From Micromonospora sp. C28SCA-DRY-2 (GTDB lineage: Bacteria > Actinomycetota > Actinomycetes > Mycobacteriales > Micromonosporaceae), in contig NZ_JAUMKD010000004.1 of the NCBI RefSeq assembly GCF_030519475.1, positions 273,501 through 337,500 of the forward strand: a stretch of 64,000 nucleotides of DNA, written 5' to 3'. The notes below the pieces were generated by a model. The model worked only from the letters and a program-made list of their open reading frames with translations. It made no database searches and was not told the origin of the DNA. Of the stretch, positions 43,146 through 52,293 are shown one piece after another. Positions within the stretch are counted from its first letter, which is position 1. Each line of letters starts with the position of its first letter. The position numbers and the translations under genes were made by a program.

Positions 43146-43325
43146 TCTCCACCGGGGCGGGTGTTGTCCGCGCCCGCGCCGATCGGCAGTAGTTCCGGAA
43201 CGGCCGCCCCACATCACGGCGGTGAGCTTCCTTTCTTCCGGGCCTCGACAACGCCGTCCGACGGCCGCGAGCGGGACGGATCCGGCGGTCCGCGACCGGA
43301 CCGGACGTGAATCGTCCCCGGACCG

Positions 43326-43571
43326 GTGCCCGGTAGGGTGCCGACCCCCGTGCGGTGGCACCGGCGCAGCGGTGACGTCCAGTCCGTGTACGTGGTGCCG
43401 GAGCTGCGGGACGCCGGGATCGGCGCGATCCTGCTGGAGGCCGTGCTGGCCGAGGCGGCGAAGCTGGAGTTGGAGCAGGTCACCGTCCACTCGACCGAGC
43501 GGGCCATCCCCTTCTACCAGCGGGTCGGCTTCCAGCACGACCAGCGCTGGCTCCGCTGGCAGCCGGAGTGA
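43326..43571 (+). pseudogene. truncated GNAT acetyltransferase (C-terminal half)
   Basis: 81 aa maximum. It contains only the acetyl-CoA-binding half of a GNAT fold: VQSVYVVPELRDAGIGAILL (motif A, R/Q-x-x-G-x-G/A loop) and the ending IPFYQRVGFQ. A complete GNAT needs about 70 more N-terminal residues, whose place is taken by spacer and the tRNA-Thr gene 180 bp upstream. A TAGGGT -10 box (43334-43339) lies inside the first codons, so if expressed it would start at GTG 43350. Most likely a remnant left by a deletion; activity is doubtful. Confidence 0.65.
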
Positions 43572-43678
43572 CGGCCGCCCCGAGCTGACCTGCGGCTCCG
43601 GCTGCGGCCACCCCCGGCACGCGCCGCGGGAAACCGGCTGGGTGGCGGCATATCCTGGCTCCGGCCGGAGGGAGTCGG

Positions 43679-44080
43679 GTGAGTCGCGCGGTGGAGGAGT
43701 CGAACCGGGCGATGCTGCGCGCCCGGGACGCCATGGACCGGTCGTACGACCAGCCGCTGGACATCCCCGCGCTGGCCCGGATCGCGCACGTGTCGGAGGC
43801 ACACTTCATCCGGACCTTCCGGGCCACCTTCGGCGAGACCCCGCACCGCTACCTCCAGCGGCGGCGGGTGGAGCGGGCGATGTACCTGCTGCTGCAGACC
43901 GACCGGGACGTCACCGACATCTGCTACGCGGTGGGCTTCGGCAGCCTGGGCACGTTCAGCCGCACGTTCCGGCAGATCGTCGGCGAGTCGCCCACCGACT
44001 ACCGCAAGCGGGCGGCGCCCGCCGCGGCGGTGCCGACCTGCTTCACCAAGGCCTGGACCAGACCCAGCAGTTTTGGATAA
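43679..44080 (+). CDS. AraC-family transcriptional regulator (DNA-binding domain only)
   Basis: 133 aa, just the AraC double helix-turn-helix: LDIPALARIAHVSEAHFIRT then TDICYAVGFGSLGTFSRTFR, the second being the family signature. No ligand-binding domain, like the SoxS/MarA group. GTG start with GGAGGGAG 5-6 nt upstream. It is followed by a VOC-fold protein and a DUF998 membrane protein on the same strand, a trio often found together in actinobacteria, which suggests control of those two genes. Confidence 0.9.
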   Translation: MSRAVEESNRAMLRARDAMDRSYDQPLDIPALARIAHVSEAHFIRTFRATFGETPHRYLQRRRVERAMYLLLQTDRDVTDICYAVGFGSLGTFSRTFRQIVGESPTDYRKRAAPAAAVPTCFTKAWTRPSSFG

Positions 44081-44115
44081 GCAGCAGGTCAGGGCGGTCT
44101 CCTAGGGTCGTTGGC

Positions 44116-44535
44116 ATGACGATGAACGCACTGACCCGCTCGCAGATCTACGTCCTCGACCAGAACGAGGCCCTCGACTTCTACGTCGGCAAGCTCGGCA
44201 TGGAGGTGCACACCGACGCGGACCTCGGCTTCATGCGCTGGCTGACGGTCAACGTGCCCGGGGACCGGCAGCGGGAGATCCTGCTGGAGACCCCCGGCCC
44301 GCCGCGGCTGGACCCGAAGACCGCCGAGCAGGTCCGGGAACTGCTCACCAAGGGCGCGATGGGCGGCTCCCTCTTCCTCACCACCGACGACGCGCACAAG
44401 ACGTACGCGGACCTGGTCGCCAAGGGCGTGGACATCACCGACGAGCCCACCGACCGCCCGTACGGGATCGACTTCGGCATCCGCGACCCGTTCGGCAACC
44501 ACATCCGCATCGGCCAGATGCACGGGCAGGGCTGA
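44116..44535 (+). CDS. VOC-fold (glyoxalase/bleomycin-resistance) protein
   Basis: 139 aa. The beta-alpha-beta-beta-beta repeats begin LTRSQIYVLDQNEALDFYVG and end YGIDFGIRDPFGNHIRIGQ, where the C-terminal metal-type Glu/Gln position is variable. Likely metal-independent or a ligand-sequestering protein. A TAGGGT box (44103-44108) 7 nt before the ATG indicates a leaderless mRNA separate from the AraC gene 35 bp upstream. Confidence 0.88.
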   Translation: MTMNALTRSQIYVLDQNEALDFYVGKLGMEVHTDADLGFMRWLTVNVPGDRQREILLETPGPPRLDPKTAEQVRELLTKGAMGGSLFLTTDDAHKTYADLVAKGVDITDEPTDRPYGIDFGIRDPFGNHIRIGQMHGQG

Positions 44536-44538
44536 CGG

Positions 44539-45204
44539 ATGAGCGAGGTGACCGTCGGCGCCCGGCCGGTGGACCGGGTGGCCGGGGACCGGGTGCTGCT
44601 GGCCGGCGGCGCGCTGGCCGGCCCGCTCTGGGTGGCCGCCGCTCTGGCCCAGGGGCTGACCCGGGACGGCTTCGACTTCCGGCGGCACCCGGTGAGCGTG
44701 CTGAGCACCGGCGACCTGGGTTGGATCCAGATCAGCAGCTTCGTGGTGGCCGGCCTGCTCTGCCTGGGGGCGGCGGCCGCGCTGCGCCGGGTGCCGCATC
44801 CGGGCCTCGGGCCGCGTACCGCGCCCTGGCTCGTCGGGCAGTACGGCCTGGGCATGGTGCTCGCCGGCGTCTTCGTCGCCGACCCGCTGGACGGTTTCCC
44901 GGCCGGTACGCCCGCCGGCCCGGGTGAGGTGAGCTGGCACGGCCTGGCACACCTCGGTGCCGGGGTGCTGGCCTTCACCGCGCTGATCGGGGCGTGCCTG
45001 GTCGCCGGGCGCCGGTTCGCCCGGCGGGGCGAGCGGGGCTGGGCGGCGTACAGCGTCGCCAGTGGCGGCTACTTCGCGGTGGCCTGGGTGGCGCTGATGG
45101 TCTCGGCCGGCAACCCGGTCGCGATGGTCGGGTTCGGGGTGGCCGCGGTGGTCGGCTGGGCCTGGCTCTCGGCGACCCTGCTGCGGGCCCTGCGGACGGC
45201 CTGA
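44539..45204 (+). CDS. DUF998 membrane protein
   Basis: 221 aa with six predicted membrane helices. The DUF998 pattern is seen in RRHPVSVLSTGDLGWIQISS after helix 1 and in FVADPLDGFPAGTPAGPGEV followed by a Trp-His pair. Starts 3 bp after the VOC gene stop, so the two are coupled. Function unknown; the constant pairing with an AraC regulator and VOC protein hints at a stress or toxic-compound response. Confidence 0.85.
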   Translation: MSEVTVGARPVDRVAGDRVLLAGGALAGPLWVAAALAQGLTRDGFDFRRHPVSVLSTGDLGWIQISSFVVAGLLCLGAAAALRRVPHPGLGPRTAPWLVGQYGLGMVLAGVFVADPLDGFPAGTPAGPGEVSWHGLAHLGAGVLAFTALIGACLVAGRRFARRGERGWAAYSVASGGYFAVAWVALMVSAGNPVAMVGFGVAAVVGWAWLSATLLRALRTA

Positions 45205-45220
45205 CCGGGGTTGTCATGAT

Positions 45221-45250
45221 CGGGAGGCGCGACACCCGTCGCGCCTCCCG
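45221..45250 (+). terminator. terminator after the AraC-VOC-DUF998 unit
   Basis: Perfect 13-bp stem (45221-45233 with 45238-45250) and a 4-nt loop, 16 bp after the DUF998 stop. Confidence 0.7.
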
Positions 45251-45270
45251 ACCCGTGTGAGGTGACCGCG

Positions 45271-45900
45271 ATGGCGACCCGCCTGCTCTACCTGGCCCGG
45301 CACGGCGAGCAGGACCGTCCGCCGCGGACCCCACCGGGCGTCGACCCGCCGGAGGCCGGGCTCTCCGCGCGGGGCCGCCGGCAGGCGACGCTGCTCGGCG
45401 AGCGGCTGCGCGGCGTACCGTTCGACGCCGTGCACCACGGCCCGCTGCCCCGGGCCGCGCAGACCGCCGAGCTGGTCGCCGCCGCCCTGCCCGGGATCCC
45501 GGTGTCCGCGTCGGAAGAGGTCGGCGACCACCTGCCGGACGACACCGACCCGGCCGGGCTGCCCGAGGCGTACGCCCGGTTCCTGGCCGGCTTCGACGCC
45601 GCCGAGCGGGCCGACGGGCCGCGACTGACCGCGGCGGCGGTGCGCCGGTTCGCCACCGCGCCGGACGACGGCGACCGGCGCGAACTGGTCGTCACCCACA
45701 CGTTCCTGATCGCCTGGTTGGTCCGGCACGCGCTGGACGCGCCGGCCCGGCGCTGGCTGGGCTTCAACGCGCACAACTGCGGGTTGACGGTGATCCGCTA
45801 CCGGGACGGCGTACCGCCGAGCCTGATCGCCGTCAACGACGTCGCCCACCTGCCGCCGGAGCTGCGCGCCACCGGCCTGCCGGCCGACTACCGGATCTGA
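45271..45900 (+). CDS. histidine phosphatase family protein
   Basis: 209 aa phosphoglycerate-mutase-like fold. The phospho-accepting His is in LYLARHGEQD (RHG motif), the second Arg in HHGPLPRAAQTAEL, and the late catalytic His in VVTHTFLIAWLV. The ATG at 45271 is preferred over the GTG at 45262 because GAGGTGA sits about 6 nt upstream. Substrate cannot be told from sequence. Confidence 0.88.
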   Translation: MATRLLYLARHGEQDRPPRTPPGVDPPEAGLSARGRRQATLLGERLRGVPFDAVHHGPLPRAAQTAELVAAALPGIPVSASEEVGDHLPDDTDPAGLPEAYARFLAGFDAAERADGPRLTAAAVRRFATAPDDGDRRELVVTHTFLIAWLVRHALDAPARRWLGFNAHNCGLTVIRYRDGVPPSLIAVNDVAHLPPELRATGLPADYRI

Positions 45901-45960
45901 GCCGTCGGGCAGCCACACCGTGGGCGCCGGGACGTGCGGGGCGCCGGGGGCCGGCGCCGG

Positions 45961-46521
45961 TCAACCGGTGGCCCGCTCCAGCAACGCCACCACCGCGCTG
46001 GTGACCTCGGGGATGGTGCCGTCGGCGGGGCAGTCGACGTAGCCGGTCTCGACATCGCCGACGGTCAGCCGGTAGCTGAACGCGTCCCGGCACGCGGTGT
46101 CGATGTTGGCCAGGCCGGCCTCGGTGGGCAGCCGGGGATCGGCGACCAGCCGGCGTAGCCGGTCGAGGTCGGCCGGTTCCAGCCGCCCGGTACGCCGCGA
46201 CCCGGCCCGGTCGACGGCCGTCCACCGGCCGTCGGGCTCCACCGCGACCGTGTCGCCGCGCCCGGCGAATCCGCCGGTGCGGGTGAGCACGATCCGGCCA
46301 CCGGACGGCGCGACGACAGTCCCGCTCGGAGCCGGCGTCACCGTCCGGCTCGGAGCCGGCGGAGGCGACCCGGTCGGAGCGGCCGGTCCGGCTGTGGTGG
46401 GTGCGGCCGGCGGGGTGGTGCCGCGGCCCTGGTCGGGGCGGGACGGTTCGGCCGCCGAGCAGCCGGTGAGCAGCAGCGTGACCAACGCGATCTTGACACC
46501 GGTCATCGAGGCTGGTCTCAT
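45961..46521 (-). CDS. lipoprotein, unknown
   Basis: 186 aa. Signal peptide with lipobox LLTGC at about residues 17-21, a Pro/Thr/Ala-rich linker of about 45 residues, then a domain that begins GGRIVLTRTGGFAGRGDTVA and has two Cys (IDTACRDAF and GYVDCPADG) likely to pair. The Asp/Arg-rich LEPADLDRLRRLVADPRLP stretch resembles bacterial protease-inhibitor-like (protealysin inhibitor/emfourin) proteins, which often accompany M4 proteases; one such protease is encoded just upstream in the opposite direction. That link is an inference. Confidence 0.75.
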   Translation of the reverse strand: MRPASMTGVKIALVTLLLTGCSAAEPSRPDQGRGTTPPAAPTTAGPAAPTGSPPPAPSRTVTPAPSGTVVAPSGGRIVLTRTGGFAGRGDTVAVEPDGRWTAVDRAGSRRTGRLEPADLDRLRRLVADPRLPTEAGLANIDTACRDAFSYRLTVGDVETGYVDCPADGTIPEVTSAVVALLERATG

Positions 46522-46680
46522 GCCAGTCGGACGGGTGGCGGCGCGGCGCGGTTCCCGTCACCCGAGTTTCCCTTGAACGGCCGGCGTCCGGGGCGGCGCG
46601 GCCTCTCCCTGTCTGATCTACTCGTCGCGCATCCGCATCCGTGACCACGCTCGTCACACCACCCCCGCCCAGGAGGGCAC

Positions 46681-49077
46681 GTGAGAAGACCCCTTGCCGC
46701 CGTCGGCGCGGCCCTGCTCGCCGGCGGTCTGCTGACCGTTGTCGCCACCCCGGCGACCGCAGCGCCCACGCCCGCGCCCGCGCCCGTGCCGAACCCGGTC
46801 GCCCGCGCGGCGGCCGCGCTGCGCGCCAACCCGGGCGCCGTCCAGGGCGGCAGCGCCGAGTCCTACCAGGTGTACCGCACCAAGGTGGACGCCGACGGCA
46901 GCGCGCACGTCCGCTACACCCGGACCTACCGGGGGCTCCGGGTGCACGGCGGTGACTTCGTCATCCACACCGCCCCGGGTGGCGGCTACGCCGGCTCCTC
47001 GGTCGGCCTGACTGCCCCGCTGACCCTCGGCACCACCGCCAAGGTCTCCTCGGCCACCGCCAAGAAGGCCGCGCGGGCCCAGTTCGCCGGGAAGGTCACC
47101 ACGGTCGGCGCCCCGGAACTCTTCGTGGACGCCAGCTCCGGCACCGGCCGGCTGGCCTGGGAGACCGTGGTCAGCGGCTGGGCCCCGGACGGGCAGACCC
47201 CGTCCCGGCTGCACGTCGTCACCGACGCCACCACCGGCAAGCTGATCGGCACGTACGACGAGATCGAGTCGGTCTCCGGCACCGGCCGCAGCCTCTACTC
47301 CGGCTCGGTGAGCGTGGAGACCACCCAGACCGGCAGCGTGTACCAGCTCATCGACCCGTCGCACGGCAACGGCTCCACCTGCGACATGAACAACGGCACG
47401 TCGACCTGCACCGCGTTCATCGACGCGGACAACGCCTGGGGCAGTGGCGCCAACGCCAACCGGCAGTCGGCCGCCATCGACGCCCACTTCGGCGCCGCGA
47501 CGACGTTCGACTACTTCAAGAACGTGCACGGCCGCAACGGCATCTTCGGTGACGGGCGCGGGGTGCCCAGCCGGGTGCACTACGGCCAGAACTACGACAA
47601 CGCCTTCTGGGACGGCGCCCGGATGACGTACGGCGACGGCTACGCCAACGTCTCGCCGCTGGTCTCGCTGGACATCGCCGGGCACGAGATGACCCATGGC
47701 GTGACCGACAACGTGGTCCCCGGCGGCCTGACCTACGCCGGGGAGTCCGGCGGCCTCAACGAGGCCACCAGCGACATCTTCGGCACGATGGTGGAGTTCT
47801 ACGCCAACACCTCGGCCGACCCGGGTGACTACCTGATCGGCGAGAAGATCAACATCAACCTCGACGGCACGCCGCTGCGGTACATGTACGACCCGGCGCT
47901 GGACGGAGTGTCCGACCGCTGCTGGTCGACCGCCACCAAGAACAAGGACGTGCACTTCTCGTCCGGGGTGGCCAACCACTTCTTCTTCAACCTGGCCGAG
48001 CGCACCGGCACCACCGCGTACGGCCACTCGCCAATCTGCGGCAGCGCGCCCGGGATGACCGGCATCGGCCGGGACAAGGCGGCGAAGATCTGGTTCCGCG
48101 CGCTTGACGTGTACTTCACCTCCAACACGTCGTACGTGAACACCGCCAACCCGGCGAACACCGCCCGGGCGTACACCCTGCGGGCGGCGACCGACCTGTA
48201 CGGCAGCTGCTCCACCGAGTACCGGGCCGTCCAGGCGGCCTGGACCGCGGTGAACGTGGCCGGCAACGACGCCACCTGCTCCACCGGCAGCGACTTCGGC
48301 GTCACGCTGTCGCCGACCGCCGGCGCGGTCGACCCGGGCGGCTCCGTCGCCACCACCGTCGCCACCACGACCACCAGCGGCTCGGCGCAGACCGTGACGC
48401 TGACGGCGACCGGCCTGCCGAGCGGGGCGACCGCCTCGTTCAGCCCGGCCTCGGTGACCTCCGGCGGCTCGTCCACCCTCACCATCACCACCACGGCCGC
48501 CACCCCGCCCGGCGTCTACCCGGTGCGGGTGAACGGCGTCGGCTCGGTCACCCGGAGCACCAGCTACACGCTGACCGTGCGCGGTTCCGGTGGCAGCTGC
48601 ACCAGTCCCGGGCAGCAGCTCGGCAACCCGGGCTTCGAGTCCGGTGTCACCGGGTGGGCCCAGACCACCGGCGTGATCGGCCAGCACGGCACCCGGCAGC
48701 CCGCCCGCACCGGCAGTTGGAGCGCCTGGCTGGGTGGCTACGGCAGCGCGCACACCGACAGCCTCACCCAGACGGTGAGCCTGCCGGCCGGCTGCACGTC
48801 GTACGACCTCAGCTTCTGGCTGCACGTCGACTCGGCGGAGACCAACATCGGCACCCCGTACGACACGCTGCGGGTGCAGGTGGTCGGCTCCACCGGGACG
48901 GTGCTGGCGACGCTGGCCACGTACTCGAACCTGGACCGGGCCACCGGGTACGACCGGAAGACCTTCTCGCTGGCCCCGTACGCCGGCCAGACGGTCACCC
49001 TGAAGTTCACCGGCACCGAGGACGCCTCGTTGCAGACCTCCTTCGTGCTCGACGACACCGCTGTCGACGTCAGCTGA
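46681..49077 (+). CDS. secreted M4-family metallopeptidase (thermolysin/griselysin type)
   Basis: 798-aa pre-pro-enzyme. Signal peptide about 1-28; FTP/PepSY propeptide about 40-190 (RTYRGLRVHGGDFVIHTA); M4 catalytic domain with the zinc motif HEMTH (His335, Glu336, His339) and third ligand Glu361 in ESGGLNEATSD; the C-terminal catalytic His region is around GVANHFFFN. Then an Ig-like domain (about 540-635) and a C-terminal beta-jelly-roll domain with WxxG-type pattern for substrate or wall binding. Extracellular zinc protease. It faces away from a lipoprotein gene that may encode an inhibitor. Confidence 0.95.
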   Translation: MRRPLAAVGAALLAGGLLTVVATPATAAPTPAPAPVPNPVARAAAALRANPGAVQGGSAESYQVYRTKVDADGSAHVRYTRTYRGLRVHGGDFVIHTAPGGGYAGSSVGLTAPLTLGTTAKVSSATAKKAARAQFAGKVTTVGAPELFVDASSGTGRLAWETVVSGWAPDGQTPSRLHVVTDATTGKLIGTYDEIESVSGTGRSLYSGSVSVETTQTGSVYQLIDPSHGNGSTCDMNNGTSTCTAFIDADNAWGSGANANRQSAAIDAHFGAATTFDYFKNVHGRNGIFGDGRGVPSRVHYGQNYDNAFWDGARMTYGDGYANVSPLVSLDIAGHEMTHGVTDNVVPGGLTYAGESGGLNEATSDIFGTMVEFYANTSADPGDYLIGEKININLDGTPLRYMYDPALDGVSDRCWSTATKNKDVHFSSGVANHFFFNLAERTGTTAYGHSPICGSAPGMTGIGRDKAAKIWFRALDVYFTSNTSYVNTANPANTARAYTLRAATDLYGSCSTEYRAVQAAWTAVNVAGNDATCSTGSDFGVTLSPTAGAVDPGGSVATTVATTTTSGSAQTVTLTATGLPSGATASFSPASVTSGGSSTLTITTTAATPPGVYPVRVNGVGSVTRSTSYTLTVRGSGGSCTSPGQQLGNPGFESGVTGWAQTTGVIGQHGTRQPARTGSWSAWLGGYGSAHTDSLTQTVSLPAGCTSYDLSFWLHVDSAETNIGTPYDTLRVQVVGSTGTVLATLATYSNLDRATGYDRKTFSLAPYAGQTVTLKFTGTEDASLQTSFVLDDTAVDVS

Positions 49078-49108
49078 CCTGACCGCGACATCGGCTCGGC
49101 CGACCACG

Positions 49109-49151
49109 GCGGGCCCGACGGCCACCCCACGCGGGTGGCGGTCGGGCCCGC
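49109..49151 (+). terminator. terminator after the M4 protease gene
   Basis: 19-bp stem with one mismatch (49109-49127 with 49133-49151) and a 5-nt loop, 31 bp after the stop. Confidence 0.7.
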
Positions 49152-49192
49152 GCCGTTATGGTCAGCCGGACCGGGACGAGGGAGGCAGGACG

Positions 49193-49960
49193 GTGGCGGA
49201 CGCGGAACTCGTGGTCGAGGTGGCCGGGCCGGTGGCGACCGTGGTGATCCACAACCCGGGCCGGCGCAACGCGATGACCCCGGCGATGTGGCGGCACCTG
49301 CCGGTGCTGCTCGACGCCCTGGAGGCCGACCCCGCGGTCCGGGCGCTGGTGCTCACCGGGGCCGGCGACACCTTCTGCGCCGGCGCCGACCTGGGCGACC
49401 TGGACGAACTGCTGGCCGCGGGGGACCGCAGCATCGCCGTGCTCGCCGAGGAGCGGCTGGCCGCGTTCGGCAAGCCGACAGTGGCGGCGGTGCGGGGCGC
49501 CTGCGTGGGCGGCGGCTGCCAGCTCGCCGTCGCCTGCGACCTGCGGATCGCCGCCGCCGACGCCCGGTTCGGCGTACCGCCGGCCCGACTGGGCCTGGTC
49601 TACCCGACACCCACCACCCGCCGGCTGGCCGGGCTGGTCGGCCCGTCCGCGGCCAAGCACCTGCTCTTCACCGCCGAGCTGGTGGACGCCGAGCGGGCGC
49701 TGCGGATCGGCCTGGCCGACGAGGTGCTGCCGGTCGACCGGCTGGCCGACCGGGTGGACGAGCTCACCGCCGCGATCGCCGCCCGCTCCCGGCTCACCGT
49801 CACCGCCGCCAAGGAGATCGTCGACGGCCGGGCGGACCGGGACCGGATCGCCTGGTGGCACCGGCAGGTGCTGGACAGCGGCGAGGCCCGCGAGGGTGTG
49901 GCGGCCTTCGCCGAGCGCCGTGCGCCGCGCTTCGCCTGGACGCCGCCGGTGCGGGGCTGA
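49193..49960 (+). CDS. enoyl-CoA hydratase/isomerase (crotonase) family protein lacking hydratase glutamates
   Basis: 255-aa crotonase fold. The oxyanion-hole loops are AGDTFCAGADLGDLD and RGACVGGGCQLAVACDLRIA. Both catalytic Glu of true hydratases are replaced: Glu144-equivalent is Gln in GGGCQLA, and Glu164-equivalent is Pro in RFGVPPARLG. So it is unlikely to hydrate enoyl-CoA and may be an isomerase, hydrolase or decarboxylase of the superfamily. GTG start with GGGAGG upstream. It has no catabolic neighbours. Confidence 0.88.
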   Translation: MADAELVVEVAGPVATVVIHNPGRRNAMTPAMWRHLPVLLDALEADPAVRALVLTGAGDTFCAGADLGDLDELLAAGDRSIAVLAEERLAAFGKPTVAAVRGACVGGGCQLAVACDLRIAAADARFGVPPARLGLVYPTPTTRRLAGLVGPSAAKHLLFTAELVDAERALRIGLADEVLPVDRLADRVDELTAAIAARSRLTVTAAKEIVDGRADRDRIAWWHRQVLDSGEAREGVAAFAERRAPRFAWTPPVRG

Positions 49961-50105
49961 CCCCCCGGCGACGGCGCCCGCCGGCGGTCCCGTCCGCCAT
50001 CGACGCCGTCCATCGTGGACCGCCAACTGCCGTGTGACCACTGGCGATCGGACACGTTCGATGGGCCGCTGGTGTCCGGCGGCCGGGTACGGCAGGCTGT
50101 CGGTC

Positions 50106-51659
50106 GTGCAGCGTGATCAGTTGCTCGCCGGCCGTTACCGGCTCGGCGAGCGTCTCGGCCAGGGCGGCATGTCGGTGGTCCACCGCGCGCACGACGAGGT
50201 GCTGGAGCGCGACGTGGCGGTCAAGGTGCTGGTCGGCTCCGACGCGGTGGCCAGACGCCGGATCCGGGCGGAGGCGAAGGCGGCGGCCCGGATGTCCCAC
50301 CCGAACGTCACGAACGTCTACGACTACGGCGAGTCGCCGCTGGCCGGCGAGCGGGTCCCGTTCGTGGTCATGGAACTGCTCACCGGTCGTACGCTCGAAC
50401 AGCGGCTCGCCGACGGGCCGCTGCCGCCCCGGGCCGCGCTGCGGGTCTGCGCCGAGGTGGCCGCCGCGCTCGCGGCCGCGCACGCCCTCGGCCTGGTGCA
50501 CCGGGACGTCAAGCCGGGCAACGTGATGCTCACCGCCACCGGGGCGAAGGTCCTCGACTTCGGCATCGCCGCGGTCGCCGGCGCGCCGGAGATCGACTTC
50601 GAGGGCCGGCTGCTCGGCACCCCGGCCTACCTCGCCCCCGAGCGGCTCGACGCCGGCGAGGTGCTGCCCGCCTCCGACGTCTACGCGCTCGGGCTGCTCC
50701 TGCACCGGGTGCTCGTCGGCCGGCTGCCCTGGCAGTTGGCGTCACAGACCGGGGCGCTGCGCGCGCACGCGTACGCCGAGCCGGGCCCCCTGCCCGAGGT
50801 GGCCGGGCTGCCCGCCGAGGTGGGGCGGCTGTACCGGCGGTGCGTGGCCAAGGACCCGCTCGACCGGCCGGCGGCCGCCGAGGTGGCCCGGGTGCTCGCC
50901 GCGGCGGTCGTCAAGATGGCCGAGCCGGATCCGGCCGCGCCCGGCCGGCCGGCACCGGATGGGGCGGACCGGCCCGCGCTGCGACCGCCCGGTGCTCCGG
51001 CGGCCGGCGCCGGCCGGCCCGGCCGGCGCGCCACCCGGCTCGGCGGGCGGCTCGTGCTGGCCGTGGGCACCGCGGTGGTGGCGGCGGTGGGCCTCGCCGG
51101 CACCCTCGGCGACCCGTCCGTGCGGTCGACGCCGGGCGGCGGACCGCGCAGCGGCGCGACCACCAGCGGTACGGCCGCCGTCGGGTTGCCGGTCACCGCC
51201 GACGTCGAGGACGAACCCGCCCCGGGCGGCGGTGCGCCGGGCGGCCGGGCGAGCCCCGCCCCGGCCAGCTCCGCGGTGCCGACCCCGCCCGCCCGTACCC
51301 CCGGCACGCCGACGCCGACCACCGGCCGGCCGTCACCGACCGGTCGGCCCGGGGTGCCGGTGTCGGCGCGCGGTGGCGTGGTCCGGGTCGCCTGCGACCG
51401 CCAGCTCGTCGAGGTGCTCGACGTGGCACCGGCCGCCGGCTACCAGGTCGAGGCGTACGAGCCGGGTCCGGCGCGGGAGGTCCGGGTCGAGTTCGTCTCC
51501 GCCGACAACCGGAGCGTGGTGACCGTCCGCTGCGCCAACGGCCGGCCGGTGCCCCGGGTGAAGGAACGGACCCGCGAGGCGGCCCGCCCCGTCGCCGCAC
51601 CGGCCGACCGGTCCCGCGGGGCCGGCCCGCTCGCCGAGCGGAGCCGGCGCGGTCGCTGA
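50106..51659 (+). CDS. membrane-anchored Ser/Thr protein kinase (PknB type)
   Basis: 517 aa. Kinase domain about 10-275: Gly loop LGQGGMSV, ATP Lys40 in VAVKVLV, catalytic HRDVKPGN (132-139), DFG 151-153, APE-like APERLDAG. One membrane helix at about 320-340, followed by a Pro/Thr-rich stalk and an extracellular beta domain with two Cys (VRVACDRQLV, VTVRCANGRP). No PASTA repeats. GTG start; the in-frame extension upstream is not conserved. Extracellular signal unknown. Confidence 0.92.
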   Translation: MQRDQLLAGRYRLGERLGQGGMSVVHRAHDEVLERDVAVKVLVGSDAVARRRIRAEAKAAARMSHPNVTNVYDYGESPLAGERVPFVVMELLTGRTLEQRLADGPLPPRAALRVCAEVAAALAAAHALGLVHRDVKPGNVMLTATGAKVLDFGIAAVAGAPEIDFEGRLLGTPAYLAPERLDAGEVLPASDVYALGLLLHRVLVGRLPWQLASQTGALRAHAYAEPGPLPEVAGLPAEVGRLYRRCVAKDPLDRPAAAEVARVLAAAVVKMAEPDPAAPGRPAPDGADRPALRPPGAPAAGAGRPGRRATRLGGRLVLAVGTAVVAAVGLAGTLGDPSVRSTPGGGPRSGATTSGTAAVGLPVTADVEDEPAPGGGAPGGRASPAPASSAVPTPPARTPGTPTPTTGRPSPTGRPGVPVSARGGVVRVACDRQLVEVLDVAPAAGYQVEAYEPGPAREVRVEFVSADNRSVVTVRCANGRPVPRVKERTREAARPVAAPADRSRGAGPLAERSRRGR

Positions 51660-51748
51660 CCGGACACGCACCGCCGGTGGCGGGGCCGGCGGGCGCCACG
51701 CCGGGAAAGGCTCCCCGACGCGGCCCCCCGTTCCCGCCGGCCGGTTCC

Positions 51749-52192
51749 TCAGCGGGCGGCCAGCGCCGCCCAACTCGGCGTCACCGGCTCCCGCCGCAGC
51801 GGCATGCCGGCCTCGGCCGGCGTCCGGTCGCCCTTGCGCTGGTTGCACGGGTAGCAGGCGGCGGTCGTGTTCTTCCAGGTGTTCCGGCCGCCCCGCGAGC
51901 GCGGCAGGATGTGGTCGATGGTGCTCGCCGGCCCGCCGCAGTACGCGCAGCACCGGCCGTCCCGCCGTAACACACCGGCCCGGGACCAGGCGGGCCCGGC
52001 GCTGAACCGCCAGCGGGTCACCACGTACCGGACGAGCCGCACCACCCGGGGGACCGGGAAGACCCCGATCACCCGGTCCGGCTCGGCCTCGTGGATCTCG
52101 GCGACCCGGCGGCAGAGCATCCGGATCGCGTGCTGGACGGTGACCCGGTGCAACGGGCCGAGGTCGGCGTTGATGACGAGGACGGCGTCCAC
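51749..52192 (-). CDS. HNH endonuclease
   Basis: 147 aa. The HNH core is CAYCGGPASTIDHILPRSRG followed by GRNTWKNTTAACYPCNQRKG; two CxxC pairs bind zinc and DH/N/H form the nuclease centre. The N-terminal about 70 residues (VLVINADLGPLHRVTVQHAI) are typical of the small single-gene HNH proteins widespread in actinobacteria. GTG start with GGGAG 6-7 nt upstream. Its mRNA has a long leader with a short ORF. Role not established for this group; DNA repair or mobile-element origin are possible. Confidence 0.9.
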   Translation of the reverse strand: MDAVLVINADLGPLHRVTVQHAIRMLCRRVAEIHEAEPDRVIGVFPVPRVVRLVRYVVTRWRFSAGPAWSRAGVLRRDGRCCAYCGGPASTIDHILPRSRGGRNTWKNTTAACYPCNQRKGDRTPAEAGMPLRREPVTPSWAALAAR

Positions 52193-52293
52193 CGGGATCT
52201 CCCTCCGAGGCGGTGACGGACGAGTGGTCCGGACGACGACAGAGCCGCCCGGTCCGGTTGCTGCGGAACGGGCGGCTCGACGTCGGGCACGCG

